A DNA stretch of 64,000 bases from Nectonema munidae (Eukaryota > Nematomorpha > Nectonematoida > Nectonematidae), in the NCBI GenBank assembly GCA_030549495.1, contig JAUIRK010001054.1:1-64000 (forward strand). The letters are read 5' to 3'. Numbering within the stretch: position 1 is the first letter of the stretch; the number at the start of each line of letters is the position of its first letter. Of this stretch, positions 12,601 to 27,600 are shown piece after piece. The notes below the pieces were generated by a model, which was not told the DNA's origin, searched no databases, and saw only the letters and a list, made by a program, of their open reading frames with translations. The translations under genes and the position numbers were made by a program.

Positions 12601-15600
12601 TTATATCGTTCTTCATTCTGATATTGGTGATGTGTTGGCTTTTTTGCACCTTCCCCCTTTTTTAAAAGTATTAATCGTTTTAAACGAGGGTAGATTATGG
12701 GGCGGCTTTCTTCCATTATATCGTTCTTCATTCTGATATTGGTGATGTGTTGGCTTTTTTGCACCTTCCCCCTTTTTTTAAAAGTATTAATCGTTTTAAA
12801 CGAGGGTAGATTATGGGGCGGCTTTCTTCCATTATATCGTTCTTCATTCTGATATTGGTGATGTGTTGGCTTTTTTGCACCTTCCCCCCTTTTTTAAAAG
12901 TATTAATCGTTTTAAACGAGGGTAGATTATGGGGCGGCTTTCTTCCATTATATCGTTCTTCATTCTGATATTGGTGATGTGTTGGCTTTTTTGCACCTTC
13001 CCCCTTTTTTAAAAGTATTAATCGTTTTAAACGAGGGTAGATTATGGGGCGGCTTTCTTCCATTATATCGTTCTTCATTCTGATATTGGTGATGTGTTGG
13101 CTTTTTTGCACCTTCCCCTTTTTTTAAAAGTATTAATCGTTTTAAACGAGGGTAGATTATGGGGCGGCTTTCTTCCATTATATCGTTCTTCATTCTGATA
13201 TTGGTGATGTGTTGGCTTTTTTGCACCTTCCCCCTTTTTTTAAAAGTATTAATCGTTTTAAACGAGGGTAGATTATGGGGCGGCTTTCTTCCATTATATC
13301 GTTCTTCATTCTGATATTGGTGATGTGTTGGCTTTTTTGCACCTTCCCCCTTTTTTAAAAGTATTAATCGTTTTAAACGAGGGTAGATTATGGGGCGGCT
13401 TTCTTCCATTATATCGTTCTTCATTCTGATATTGGTGATGTGTTGGCTTTTTTGCACCTTCCCCCTTTTTTTAAAAGTATTAATCGTTTTAAACGAGGGT
13501 AGATTATGGGGCGGCTTTCTTCCATTATATCGTTCTTCATTCTGATATTGGTGATGTGTTGGCTTTTTTGCACCTTCCCCCTTTTTTAAAAGTATTAATC
13601 GTTTTAAACGAGGGTAGATTATGGGGCGGCTTTCTTCCATTATATCGTTCTTCATTCTGATATTGGTGATGTGTTGGCTTTTTTGCACCTTCCCCCTTTT
13701 TTAAAAGTATTAATCGTTTTAAACGAGGGTAGATTATGGGGCGGCTTTCTTCCATTATATCGTTCTTCATTCTGATATTGGTGATGTGTTGGCTTTTTTG
13801 CACCTTCCCCCTTTTTTTAAAAGTATTAATCGTTTTAAACGAGGGTAGATTATGGGGCGGCTTTCTTCCATTATATCGTTCTTCATTCTGATATTGGTGA
13901 TGTGTTGGCTTTTTTGCACCTTCCCCCTTTTTTTAAAAGTATTAATCGTTTTAAACGAGGGTAGATTATGGGGCGGCTTTCTTCCATTATATCGTTCTTC
14001 ATTCTGATATTGGTGATGTGTTGGCTTTTTTGCACCTTCCCCCTTTTTTTAAAAGTATTAATCGTTTTAAACGAGGGTAGATTATGGGGCGGCTTTCTTC
14101 CATTATATCGTTCTTCATTCTGATATTGGTGATGTGTTGGCTTTTTTGCACCTTCCCCCTTTTTTAAAAGTATTAATCGTTTTAAACGAGGGTAGATTAT
14201 GGGGCGGCTTTCTTCCATTATATCGTTCTTCATTCTGATATTGGTGATGTGTTGGCTTTTTTGCACCTTCCCCCTTTTTTAAAAGTATTAATCGTTTTAA
14301 ACGAGGGTAGATTATGGGGCGGCTTTCTTCCATTATATCGTTCTTCATTCTGATATTGGTGATGTGTTGGCTTTTTTGCACCTTCCCCCTTTTTTTAAAA
14401 GTATTAATCGTTTTAAACGAGGGTAGATTATGGGGCGGCTTTCTTCCATTATATCGTTCTTCATTCTGATATTGGTGATGTGTTGGCTTTTTTGCACCTT
14501 CCCCCTTTTTTTAAAAGTATTAATCGTTTTAAACGAGGGTAGATTATGGGGCGGCTTTCTTCCATTATATCGTTCTTCATTCTGATATTGGTGATGTGTT
14601 GGCTTTTTTGCACCTTCCCCCTTTTTTTAAAAGTATTAATCGTTTTAAACGAGGGTAGATTATGGGGCGGCTTTCTTCCATTATATCGTTCTTCATTCTG
14701 ATATTGGTGATGTGTTGGCTTTTTTGCACCTTCCCCCTTTTTTAAAAGTATTAATCGTTTTAAACGAGGGTAGATTATGGGGCGGCTTTCTTCCATTATA
14801 TCGTTCTTCATTCTGATATTGGTGATGTGTTGGCTTTTTTGCACCTTCCCCCTTTTTTAAAAGTATTAATCGTTTTAAACGAGGGTAGATTATGGGGCGG
14901 CTTTCTTCCATTATATCGTTCTTCATTCTGATATTGGTGATGTGTTGGCTTTTTTGCACCTTCCCCCTTTTTTAAAAGTATTAATCGTTTTAAACGAGGG
15001 TAGATTATGGGGCGGCTTTCTTCCATTATATCGTTCTTCATTCTGATATTGGTGATGTGTTGGCTTTTTTGCACCTTCCCCCTTTTTTAAAAGTATTAAT
15101 CGTTTTAAACGAGGGTAGATTATGGGGCGGCTTTCTTCCATTATATCGTTCTTCATTCTGATATTGGTGATGTGTTGGCTTTTTTGCACCTTCCCCCTTT
15201 TTTTAAAAGTATTAATCGTTTTAAACGAGGGTAGATTATGGGGCGGCTTTCTTCCATTATATCGTTCTTCATTCTGATATTGGTGATGTGTTGGCTTTTT
15301 TGCACCTTCCCCCTTTTTTTAAAAGTATTAATCGTTTTAAACGAGGGTAGATTATGGGGCGGCTTTCTTCCATTATATCGTTCTTCATTCTGATATTGGT
15401 GATGTGTTGGCTTTTTTGCACCTTCCCCCTTTTTTAAAAGTATTAATCGTTTTAAACGAGGGTAGATTATGGGGCGGCTTTCTTCCATTATATCGTTCTT
15501 CATTCTGATATTGGTGATGTGTTGGCTTTTTTGCACCTTCCCCCTTTTTTTAAAAGTATTAATCGTTTTAAACGAGGGTAGATTATGGGGCGGCTTTCTT

Positions 15601-18600
15601 CCATTATATCGTTCTTCATTCTGATATTGGTGATGTGTTGGCTTTTTTGCACCTTCCCCCTTTTTTTAAAAGTATTAATCGTTTTAAACGAGGGTAGATT
15701 ATGGGGCGGCTTTCTTCCATTATATCGTTCTTCATTCTGATATTGGTGATGTGTTGGCTTTTTTGCACCTTCCCCCTTTTTTAAAAGTATTAATCGTTTT
15801 AAACGAGGGTAGATTATGGGGCGGCTTTCTTCCATTATATCGTTCTTCATTCTGATATTGGTGATGTGTTGGCTTTTTTGCACCTTCCCCCTTTTTTTAA
15901 AAGTATTAATCGTTTTAAACGAGGGTAGATTATGGGGCGGCTTTCTTCCATTATATCGTTCTTCATTCTGATATTGGTGATGTGTTGGCTTTTTTGCACC
16001 TTCCCCCTTTTTTAAAAGTATTAATCGTTTTAAACGAGGGTAGATTATGGGGCGGCTTTCTTCCATTATATCGTTCTTCATTCTGATATTGGTGATGTGT
16101 TGGCTTTTTTGCACCTTCCCCTTTTTTTAAAAGTATTAATCGTTTTAAACGAGGGTAGATTATGGGGCGGCTTTCTTCCATTATATCGTTCTTCATTCTG
16201 ATATTGGTGATGTGTTGGCTTTTTTGCACCTTCCCCCTTTTTTAAAAGTATTAATCGTTTTAAACGAGGGTAGATTATGGGGCGGCTTTCTTCCATTATA
16301 TCGTTCTTCATTCTGATATTGGTGATGTGTTGGCTTTTTTGCACCTTCCCCCTTTTTTAAAAGTATTAATCGTTTTAAACGAGGGTAGATTATGGGGCGG
16401 CTTTCTTCCATTATATCGTTCTTCATTCTGATATTGGTGATGTGTTGGCTTTTTTGCACCTTCCCCCTTTTTTTAAAAGTATTAATCGTTTTAAACGAGG
16501 GTAGATTATGGGGCGGCTTTCTTCCATTATATCGTTCTTCATTCTGATATTGGTGATGTGTTGGCTTTTTTGCACCTTCCCCCTTTTTTAAAAGTATTAA
16601 TCGTTTTAAACGAGGGTAGATTATGGGGCGGCTTTCTTCCATTATATCGTTCTTCATTCTGATATTGGTGATGTGTTGGCTTTTTTGCACCTTCCCCCTT
16701 TTTTAAAAGTATTAATCGTTTTAAACGAGGGTAGATTATGGGGCGGCTTTCTTCCATTATATCGTTCTTCATTCTGATATTGGTGATGTGTTGGCTTTTT
16801 TGCACCTTCCCCCTTTTTTAAAAGTATTAATCGTTTTAAACGAGGGTAGATTATGGGGCGGCTTTCTTCCATTATATCGTTCTTCATTCTGATATTGGTG
16901 ATGTGTTGGCTTTTTTGCACCTTCCCCCTTTTTTAAAAGTATTAATCGTTTTAAACGAGGGTAGATTATGGGGCGGCTTTCTTCCATTATATCGTTCTTC
17001 ATTCTGATATTGGTGATGTGTTGGCTTTTTTGCACCTTCCCCCTTTTTTTAAAAGTATTAATCGTTTTAAACGAGGGTAGATTATGGGGCGGCTTTCTTC
17101 CATTATATCGTTCTTCATTCTGATATTGGTGATGTGTTGGCTTTTTTGCACCTTCCCCCTTTTTTTAAAAGTATTAATCGTTTTAAACGAGGGTAGATTA
17201 TGGGGCGGCTTTCTTCCATTATATCGTTCTTCATTCTGATATTGGTGATGTGTTGGCTTTTTTGCACCTTCCCCCTTTTTTAAAAGTATTAATCGTTTTA
17301 AACGAGGGTAGATTATGGGGCGGCTTTCTTCCATTATATCGTTCTTCATTCTGATATTGGTGATGTGTTGGCTTTTTTGCACCTTCCCCCTTTTTTAAAA
17401 GTATTAATCGTTTTAAACGAGGGTAGATTATGGGGCGGCTTTCTTCCATTATATCGTTCTTCATTCTGATATTGGTGATGTGTTGGCTTTTTTGCACCTT
17501 CCCCCTTTTTTTAAAAGTATTAATCGTTTTAAACGAGGGTAGATTATGGGGCGGCTTTCTTCCATTATATCGTTCTTCATTCTGATATTGGTGATGTGTT
17601 GGCTTTTTTGCACCTTCCCCCTTTTTTAAAAGTATTAATCGTTTTAAACGAGGGTAGATTATGGGGCGGCTTTCTTCCATTATATCGTTCTTCATTCTGA
17701 TATTGGTGATGTGTTGGCTTTTTTGCACCTTCCCCCTTTTTTAAAAGTATTAATCGTTTTAAACGAGGGTAGATTATGGGGCGGCTTTCTTCCATTATAT
17801 CGTTCTTCATTCTGATATTGGTGATGTGTTGGCTTTTTTGCACCTTCCCCCTTTTTTTAAAAGTATTAATCGTTTTAAACGAGGGTAGATTATGGGGCGG
17901 CTTTCTTCCATTATATCGTTCTTCATTCTGATATTGGTGATGTGTTGGCTTTTTTGCACCTTCCCCCTTTTTTAAAAGTATTAATCGTTTTAAACGAGGG
18001 TAGATTATGGGGCGGCTTTCTTCCATTATATCGTTCTTCATTCTGATATTGGTGATGTGTTGGCTTTTTTGCACCTTCCCCCTTTTTTAAAAGTATTAAT
18101 CGTTTTAAACGAGGGTAGATTATGGGGCGGCTTTCTTCCATTATATCGTTCTTCATTCTGATATTGGTGATGTGTTGGCTTTTTTGCACCTTCCCCCTTT
18201 TTTAAAAGTATTAATCGTTTTAAACGAGGGTAGATTATGGGGCGGCTTTCTTCCATTATATCGTTCTTCATTCTGATATTGGTGATGTGTTGGCTTTTTT
18301 GCACCTTCCCCCTTTTTTAAAAGTATTAATCGTTTTAAACGAGGGTAGATTATGGGGCGGCTTTCTTCCATTATATCGTTCTTCATTCTGATATTGGTGA
18401 TGTGTTGGCTTTTTTGCACCTTCCCCCTTTTTTAAAAGTATTAATCGTTTTAAACGAGGGTAGATTATGGGGCGGCTTTCTTCCATTATATCGTTCTTCA
18501 TTCTGATTTTAGTGATGCTTTGGCTTTTTTGCACCTTCCCCCTTTTTTAAAAGTATTAATCGTTTAAAACGAGGGTAAATTATGGGGCGGCTTTCTTCCA

Positions 18601-21600
18601 TTATATCGTTCTTCATTCTGATATTGGTGATGTGTTGGCTTTTTTGCACCTTCCCTTTTTTTAAAAAGTATTAATCGTTTAAAACGAGGGTAGATTATGG
18701 GGCGGCTTTCTTCCATTATATCGTTCTTCATTCTGATATTGGTGATGTGTTGGCTTTTTTGCACCTTCCCCCTTTTTTAAAAGTATTAATCGTTTTAAAC
18801 GAGGGTAGATTATGGGGCGGCTTTCTTCCATTATATCGTTCTTCATTCAGATATTGGTGATGTGTTGGCTTTTTTTGCACCTTCCCTTTTTTTAAAAGTA
18901 TTAATCGTTTAAAACGAGGGTAAATTATGGGGCGGCTTTCTTCCATTATATCGTTCTTCATTCTGATATTGGTGATGTGTTGGCTTTTTTGCACCTTCCC
19001 TTTTTTTAAAAGTATTAATCGTTTTAAACGAGGGTAGATTATGGGGCGGCTTTCTTCCATTATATCGTTCTTCATTCTGATATTGGTGATGTGTTGGCTT
19101 TTTTGCACCTTCCCCCCTTTTTTAAAAGTATTAATCGTTTTAAACGAGGGTAGATTATGGGGCGGCTTTCTTCCATTATATCGTTCTTCATTCTGATATT
19201 GGTGATGTGTTGGCTTTTTTGCACCTTCCCCCTTTTTTAAAAGTATTAATCGTTTTAAACGAGGGTAGATTATGGGGCGGCTTTCTTCCATTATATCGTT
19301 CTTCATTCTGATATTGGTGATGTGTTGGCTTTTTTGCACCTTCCCCCTTTTTTAAAAGTATTAATCGTTTTAAACGAGGGTAGATTATGGGGCGGCTTTC
19401 TTCCATTATATCGTTCTTCATTCTGATATTGGTGATGTGTTGGCTTTTTTGCACCTTCCCCCTTTTTTTAAAAGTATTAATCGTTTTAAACGAGGGTAGA
19501 TTATGGGTCGGCTTTCTTCCATTATATCGTTCTTCATTCTGATATTGGTGATGTGTTGGCTTTTTTGCACCTTCCCCCTTTTTTAAAAGTATTAATCGTT
19601 TTAAACGAGGGTAGATTATGGGGCGGCTTTCTTCCATTATATCGTTCTTCATTCTGATATTGGTGATGTGTTGGCTTTTTTGCACCTTCCCCCTTTTTTA
19701 AAAGTATTAATCGTTTTAAACGAGGGTAGATTATGGGGCGGCTTTCTTCCATTATATCGTTCTTCATTCTGATATTGGTGATGTGTTGGCTTTTTTGCAC
19801 CTTCCCCCTTTTTTAAAAGTATTAATCGTTTTAAACGAGGGTAGATTATGGGGCGGCTTTCTTCCATTATATCGTTCTTCATTCTGATATTGGTGATGTG
19901 TTGGCTTTTTTGCACCTTCCCCCTTTTTTAAAAGTATTAATCGTTTTAAACGAGGGTAGATTATGGGGCGGCTTTCTTCCATTATATCGTTCTTCATTCT
20001 GATATTGGTGATGTGTTGGCTTTTTTGCACCTTCCCCCTTTTTTAAAAGTATTAATCGTTTTAAACGAGGGTAGATTATGGGGCGGCTTTCTTCCATTAT
20101 ATCGTTCTTCATTCTGATATTGGTGATGTGTTGGCTTTTTTGCACCTTCCCCTTTTTTTAAAAGTATTAATCGTTTTAAACGAGGGTAGATTATGGGGCG
20201 GCTTTCTTCCATTATATCGTTCTTCATTCTGATATTGGTGATGTGTTGGCTTTTTTGCACCTTCCCCCTTTTTTAAAAGTATTAATCGTTTTAAACGAGG
20301 GTAGATTATGGGGCGGCTTTCTTCCATTATATCGTTCTTCATTCTGATATTGGTGATGTGTTGGCTTTTTTGCACCTTCCCCCTTTTTTAAAAGTATTAA
20401 TCGTTTTAAACGAGGGTAGATTATGGGGCGGCTTTCTTCCATTATATCGTTCTTCATTCTGATATTGGTGATGTGTTGGCTTTTTTGCACCTTCCCCCTT
20501 TTTTAAAAGTATTAATCGTTTTAAACGAGGGTAGATTATGGGGCGGCTTTCTTCCATTATATCGTTCTTCATTCTGATATTGGTGATGTGTTGGCTTTTT
20601 TGCACCTTCCCAATTTTTAAAAGTATTAAACGTTTTAAACGAGGGTAGATTATGGGGCGGCTTTCTTCCATTATATCGTTCTTCATTCTGATATTGGTGA
20701 TGTGTTGGCTTTTTTGCACCTTCCCCCTTTTTTTAAAAGTATTAATCGTTTTAAACGAGGGTAGATTATGGGGCGGCTTTCTTCCATTATATCGTTCTTC
20801 ATTCTGATATTGGTGATGTGTTGGCTTTTTTGCACCTTCCCCCTTTTTTTAAAAGTATTAATCGTTTTAAACGAGGGTAGATTATGGGGCGGCTTTCTTC
20901 CATTATATCGTTCTTCATTCTGATATTGGTGATGTGTTGGCTTTTTTGCACCTTCCCCCTTTTTTTAAAAGTATTAATCGTTTTAAACGAGGGTAGATTA
21001 TGGGGCGGCTTTCTTCCATTATATCGTTCTTCATTCTGATATTGGTGATGTGTTGGCTTTTTTGCACCTTCCCCTTTTTTAAAAGTATTAATCGTTTTAA
21101 ACGAGGGTAGATTATGGGGCGGCTTTCTTCCATTATATCGTTCTTCATTCTGATATTGGTGATGTGTTGGCTTTTTTGCACCTTCCCCCTTTTTTTAAAA
21201 GTATTAATCGTTTTAAACGAGGGTAGATTATGGGGCGGCTTTCTTCCATTATATCGTTCTTCATTCTGATATTGGTGATGTGTTGGCTTTTTTGCACCTT
21301 CCCCTTTTTTAAAAGTATTAATCGTTTTAAACGAGGGTAGATTATGGGGCGGCTTTCTTCCATTATATCGTTCTTCATTCTGATATTGGTGATGTGTTGG
21401 CTTTTTTGCACCTTCCCCCTTTTTTTAAAAGTATTAATCGTTTTAAACGAGGGTAGATTATGGGGCGGCTTTCTTCCATTATATCGTTCTTCATTCTGAT
21501 ATTGGTGATGTGTTGGCTTTTTTGCACCTTCCCCCTTTTTTAAAAGTATTAATCGTTTTAAACGAGGGTAGATTATGGGGCGGCTTTCTTCCATTATATC

Positions 21601-24600
21601 GTTCTTCATTCTGATATTGGTGATGTGTTGGCTTTTTTGCACCTTCCCCCTTTTTTAAAAGTATTAATCGTTTTAAACGAGGGTAGATTATGGGGCGGCT
21701 TTCTTCCATTATATCGTTCTTCATTCTGATATTGGTGATGTGTTGGCTTTTTTGCACCTTCCCTTTTTTTAAAAAGTATTAATCGTTTAAAACGAGGGTA
21801 GATTATGGGGCGGCTTTCTTCCATTATATCGTTCTTCATTCTGATATTGGTGATGTGTTGGCTTTTTTGCACCTTCCCTTTTTTTAAAAAGTATTAATCG
21901 TTTAAAACGAGGGTAGATTATGGGGCGGCTTTCTTCCATTATATCGTTCTTCATTCTGATATTGGTGATGTGTTGGCTTTTTTGCACCTTCCCCCTTTTT
22001 TAAAAGTATTAATCGTTTTAAACGAGGGTAGATTATGGGGCGGCTTTCTTCCATTATATCGTTCTTCATTCTGATATTGGTGATGTGTTGGCTTTTTTGC
22101 ACCTTCCCCCTTTTTTAAAAGTATTAATCGTTTTAAACGAGGGTAGATTATGGGGCGGCTTTCTTCCATTATATCGTTCTTCATTCTGATATTGGTGATG
22201 TGTTGGCTTTTTTGCACCTTCCCCCTTTTTTAAAAGTATTAATCGTTTTAAACGAGGGTAGATTATGGGGCGGCTTTCTTCCATTATATCGTTCTTCATT
22301 CTGATATTGGTGATGTGTTGGCTTTTTTGCACCTTCCCCCTTTTTTAAAAGTATTAATCGTTTTAAACGAGGGTAGATTATGGGGCGGCTTTCTTCCATT
22401 ATATCGTTCTTCATTCTGATATTGGTGATGTGTTGGCTTTTTTGCACCTTCCCCCTTTTTTAAAAGTATTAATCGTTTTAAACGAGGGTAGATTATGGGG
22501 CGGCTTTCTTCCATTATATCGTTCTTCATTCTGATATTGGTGATGTGTTGGCTTTTTTGCACCTTCCCCCTTTTTTAAAAGTATTAATCGTTTTAAACGA
22601 GGGTAGATTATGGGGCGGCTTTCTTCCATTATATCGTTCTTCATTCTGATATTGGTGATGTGTTGGCTTTTTTGCACCTTCCCCCTTTTTTAAAAGTATT
22701 AATCGTTTTAAACGAGGGTAGATTATGGGGCGGCTTTCTTCCATTATATCGTTCTTCATTCTGATATTGGTGATGTGTTGGCTTTTTTGCACCTTCCCCC
22801 TTTTTTTAAAAGTATTAATCGTTTTAAACGAGGGTAGATTATGGGGCGGCTTTCTTCCATTATATCGTTCTTCATTCTGATATTGGTGATGTGTTGGCTT
22901 TTTTGCACCTTCCCCCTTTTTTAAAAGTATTAATCGTTTTAAACGAGGGTAGATTATGGGGCGGCTTTCTTCCATTATATCGTTCTTCATTCTGATATTG
23001 GTGATGTGTTGGCTTTTTTGCACCTTCCCCCTTTTTTTAAAAGTATTAATCGTTTTAAACGAGGGTAGATTATGGGGCGGCTTTCTTCCATTATATCGTT
23101 CTTCATTCTGATATTGGTGATGTGTTGGCTTTTTTGCACCTTCCCCCTTTTTTAAAAGTATTAATCGTTTTAAACGAGGGTAGATTATGGGGCGGCTTTC
23201 TTCCATTATATCGTTCTTCATTCTGATATTGGTGATGTGTTGGCTTTTTTGCACCTTCCCCTTTTTTTAAAAGTATTAATCGTTTTAAACGAGGGTAGAT
23301 TATGGGGCGGCTTTCTTCCATTATATCGTTCTTCATTCTGATATTGGTGATGTGTTGGCTTTTTTGCACCTTCCCCCTTTTTTAAAAGTATTAATCGTTT
23401 TAAACGAGGGTAGATTATGGGGCGGCTTTCTTCCATTATATCGTTCTTCATTCTGATATTGGTGATGTGTTGGCTTTTTTGCACCTTCCCCCTTTTTTAA
23501 AAGTATTAATCGTTTTAAACGAGGGTAGATTATGGGGCGGCTTTCTTCCATTATATCGTTCTTCATTCTGATATTGGTGATGTGTTGGCTTTTTTGCACC
23601 TTCCCCCTTTTTTAAAAGTATTAATCGTTTTAAACGAGGGTAGATTATGGGGCGGCTTTCTTCCATTATATCGTTCTTCATTCTGATATTGGTGATGTGT
23701 TGGCTTTTTTGCACCTTCCCCCTTTTTTAAAAGTATTAATCGTTTTAAACGAGGGTAGATTATGGGGCGGCTTTCTTCCATTATATCGTTCTTCATTCTG
23801 ATATTGGTGATGTGTTGGCTTTTTTGCACCTTCCCCCTTTTTTAAAAGTATTAATCGTTTTAAACGAGGGTAGATTATGGGGCGGCTTTCTTCCATTATA
23901 TCGTTCTTCATTCTGATATTGGTGATGTGTTGGCTTTTTTGCACCTTCCCCCTTTTTTAAAAGTATTAATCGTTTTAAACGAGGGTAGATTATGGGGCGG
24001 CTTTCTTCCATTATATCGTTCTTCATTCTGATATTGGTGATGTGTTGGCTTTTTTGCACCTTCCCCCTTTTTTAAAAGTATTAATCGTTTTAAACGAGGG
24101 TAGATTATGGGGCGGCTTTCTTCCATTATATCGTTCTTCATTCTGATATTGGTGATGTGTTGGCTTTTTTGCACCTTCCCCCTTTTTTTAAAAGTATTAA
24201 TCGTTTTAAACGAGGGTAGATTATGGGGCGGCTTTCTTCCATTATATCGTTCTTCATTCTGATATTGGTGATGTGTTGGCTTTTTTGCACCTTCCCCCTT
24301 TTTTAAAAGTATTAATCGTTTTAAACGAGGGTAGATTATGGGGCGGCTTTCTTCCATTATATCGTTCTTCATTCTGATATTGGTGATGTGTTGGCTTTTT
24401 TGCACCTTCCCCCTTTTTTAAAAGTATTAATCGTTTTAAACGAGGGTAGATTATGGGGCGGCTTTCTTCCATTATATCGTTCTTCATTCTGATATTGGTG
24501 ATGTGTTGGCTTTTTTGCACCTTCCCCCTTTTTTAAAAGTATTAATCGTTTTAAACGAGGGTAGATTATGGGGCGGCTTTCTTCCATTATATCGTTCTTC

Positions 24601-27600
24601 ATTCTGATATTGGTGATGTGTTGGCTTTTTTGCACCTTCCCCCTTTTTTAAAAGTATTAATCGTTTTAAACGAGGGTAGATTATGGGGCGGCTTTCTTCC
24701 ATTATATCGTTCTTCATTCTGATATTGGTGATGTGTTGGCTTTTTTGCACCTTCCCCCTTTTTTAAAAGTATTAATCGTTTTAAACGAGGGTAGATTATG
24801 GGGCGGCTTTCTTCCATTATATCGTTCTTCATTCTGATATTGGTGATGTGTTGGCTTTTTTGCACCTTCCCCCTTTTTTAAAAGTATTAATCGTTTTAAA
24901 CGAGGGTAGATTATGGGGCGGCTTTCTTCCATTATATCGTTCTTCATTCTGATATTGGTGATGTGTTGGCTTTTTTGCACCTTCCCCCTTTTTTTAAAAG
25001 TATTAATCGTTTTAAACGAGGGTAGATTATGGGGCGGCTTTCTTCCATTATATCGTTCTTCATTCTGATATTGGTGATGTGTTGGCTTTTTTGCACCTTC
25101 CCCCTTTTTTAAAAGTATTAATCGTTTTAAACGAGGGTAGATTATGGGGCGGCTTTCTTCCATTATATCGTTCTTCATTCTGATATTGGTGATGTGTTGG
25201 CTTTTTTGCACCTTCCCCCTTTTTTTAAAAGTATTAATCGTTTTAAACGAGGGTAGATTATGGGGCGGCTTTCTTCCATTATATCGTTCTTCATTCTGAT
25301 ATTGGTGATGTGTTGGCTTTTTTGCACCTTCCCCCTTTTTTAAAAGTATTAATCGTTTTAAACGAGGGTAGATTATGGGGCGGCTTTCTTCCATTATATC
25401 GTTCTTCATTCTGATATTGGTGATGTGTTGGCTTTTTTGCACCTTCCCCCTTTTTTAAAAGTATTAATCGTTTTAAACGAGGGTAGATTATGGGGCGGCT
25501 TTCTTCCATTATATCGTTCTTCATTCTGATATTGGTGATGTGTTGGCTTTTTTGCACCTTCCCCCTTTTTTAAAAGTATTAATCGTTTTAAACGAGGGTA
25601 GATTATGGGGCGGCTTTCTTCCATTATATCGTTCTTCATTCTGATATTGGTGATGTGTTGGCTTTTTTGCACCTTCCCCCTTTTTTAAAAGTATTAATCG
25701 TTTTAAACGAGGGTAGATTATGGGGCGGCTTTCTTCCATTATATCGTTCTTCATTCTGATATTGGTGATGTGTTGGCTTTTTTGCACCTTCCCCCTTTTT
25801 TTAAAAGTATTAATCGTTTTAAACGAGGGTAGATTATGGGGCGGCTTTCTTCCATTATATCGTTCTTCATTCTGATATTGGTGATGTGTTGGCTTTTTTG
25901 CACCTTCCCCCTTTTTTTAAAAGTATTAATCGTTTTAAACGAGGGTAGATTATGGGGCGGCTTTCTTCCATTATATCGTTCTTCATTCTGATATTGGTGA
26001 TGTGTTGGCTTTTTTGCACCTTCCCCCTTTTTTTAAAAGTATTAATCGTTTTAAACGAGGGTAGATTATGGGGCGGCTTTCTTCCATTATATCGTTCTTC
26101 ATTCTGATATTGGTGATGTGTTGGCTTTTTTGCACCTTCCCCCTTTTTTTAAAAGTATTAATCGTTTTAAACGAGGGTAGATTATGGGGCGGCTTTCTTC
26201 CATTATATCGTTCTTCATTCTGATATTGGTGATGTGTTGGCTTTTTTGCACCTTCCCCCTTTTTTAAAAGTATTAATCGTTTTAAACGAGGGTAGATTAT
26301 GGGGCGGCTTTCTTCCATTATATCGTTCTTCATTCTGATATTGGTGATGTGTTGGCTTTTTTGCACCTTCCCCCTTTTTTAAAAGTATTAATCGTTTTAA
26401 ACGAGGGTAGATTATGGGGCGGCTTTCTTCCATTATATCGTTCTTCATTCTGATATTGGTGATGTGTTGGCTTTTTTGCACCTTCCCCCTTTTTTAAAAG
26501 TATTAATCGTTTTAAACGAGGGTAGATTATGGGGCGGCTTTCTTCCATTATATCGTTCTTCATTCTGATATTGGTGATGTGTTGGCTTTTTTGCACCTTC
26601 CCCCTTTTTTAAAAGTATTAATCGTTTTAAACGAGGGTAGATTATGGGGCGGCTTTCTTCCATTATATCGTTCTTCATTCTGATATTGGTGATGTGTTGG
26701 CTTTTTTGCACCTTCCCCCTTTTTTTAAAAGTATTAATCGTTTTAAACGAGGGTAGATTATGGGGCGGCTTTCTTCCATTATATCGTTCTTCATTCTGAT
26801 ATTGGTGATGTGTTGGCTTTTTTGCACCTTCCCCCTTTTTTAAAAGTATTAATCGTTTTAAACGAGGGTAGATTATGGGGCGGCTTTCTTCCATTATATC
26901 GTTCTTCATTCTGATATTGGTGATGTGTTGGCTTTTTTGCACCGTCCCCTTTTTTTTAAAGTATTAATCGTTTTAAACGAGGGTAGATTATGGGGCGGCT
27001 TTCTTCCATTATATCGTTCTTCATTCTGATATTGGTGATGTGTTGGCTTTTTTGCACCTTCCCCCTTTTTTAAAAGTATTAATCGTTTTAAACGAGGGTA
27101 GATTATGGGGCGGCTTTCTTCCATTATATCGTTCTTCATTCTGATATTGGTGATGTGTTGGCTTTTTTGCACCTTCCCCCTTTTTTAAAAGTATTAATCG
27201 TTTTAAACGAGGGTAGATTATGGGGCGGCTTTCTTCCATTATATCGTTCTTCATTCTGATATTGGTGATGTGTTGGCTTTTTTGCACCTTCCCCCTTTTT
27301 TAAAAGTATTAATCGTTTTAAACGAGGGTAGATTATGGGGCGGCTTTCTTCCATTATATCGTTCTTCATTCTGATATTGGTGATGTGTTGGCTTTTTTGC
27401 ACCTTCCCCCTTTTTTTAAAAGTATTAATCGTTTTAAACGAGGGTAGATTATGGGGCGGCTTTCTTCCATTATATCGTTCTTCATTCTGATATTGGTGAT
27501 GTGTTGGCTTTTTTGCACCTTCCCCCTTTTTTAAAAGTATTAATCGTTTTAAACGAGGGTAGATTATGGGGCGGCTTTCTTCCATTATATCGTTCTTCAT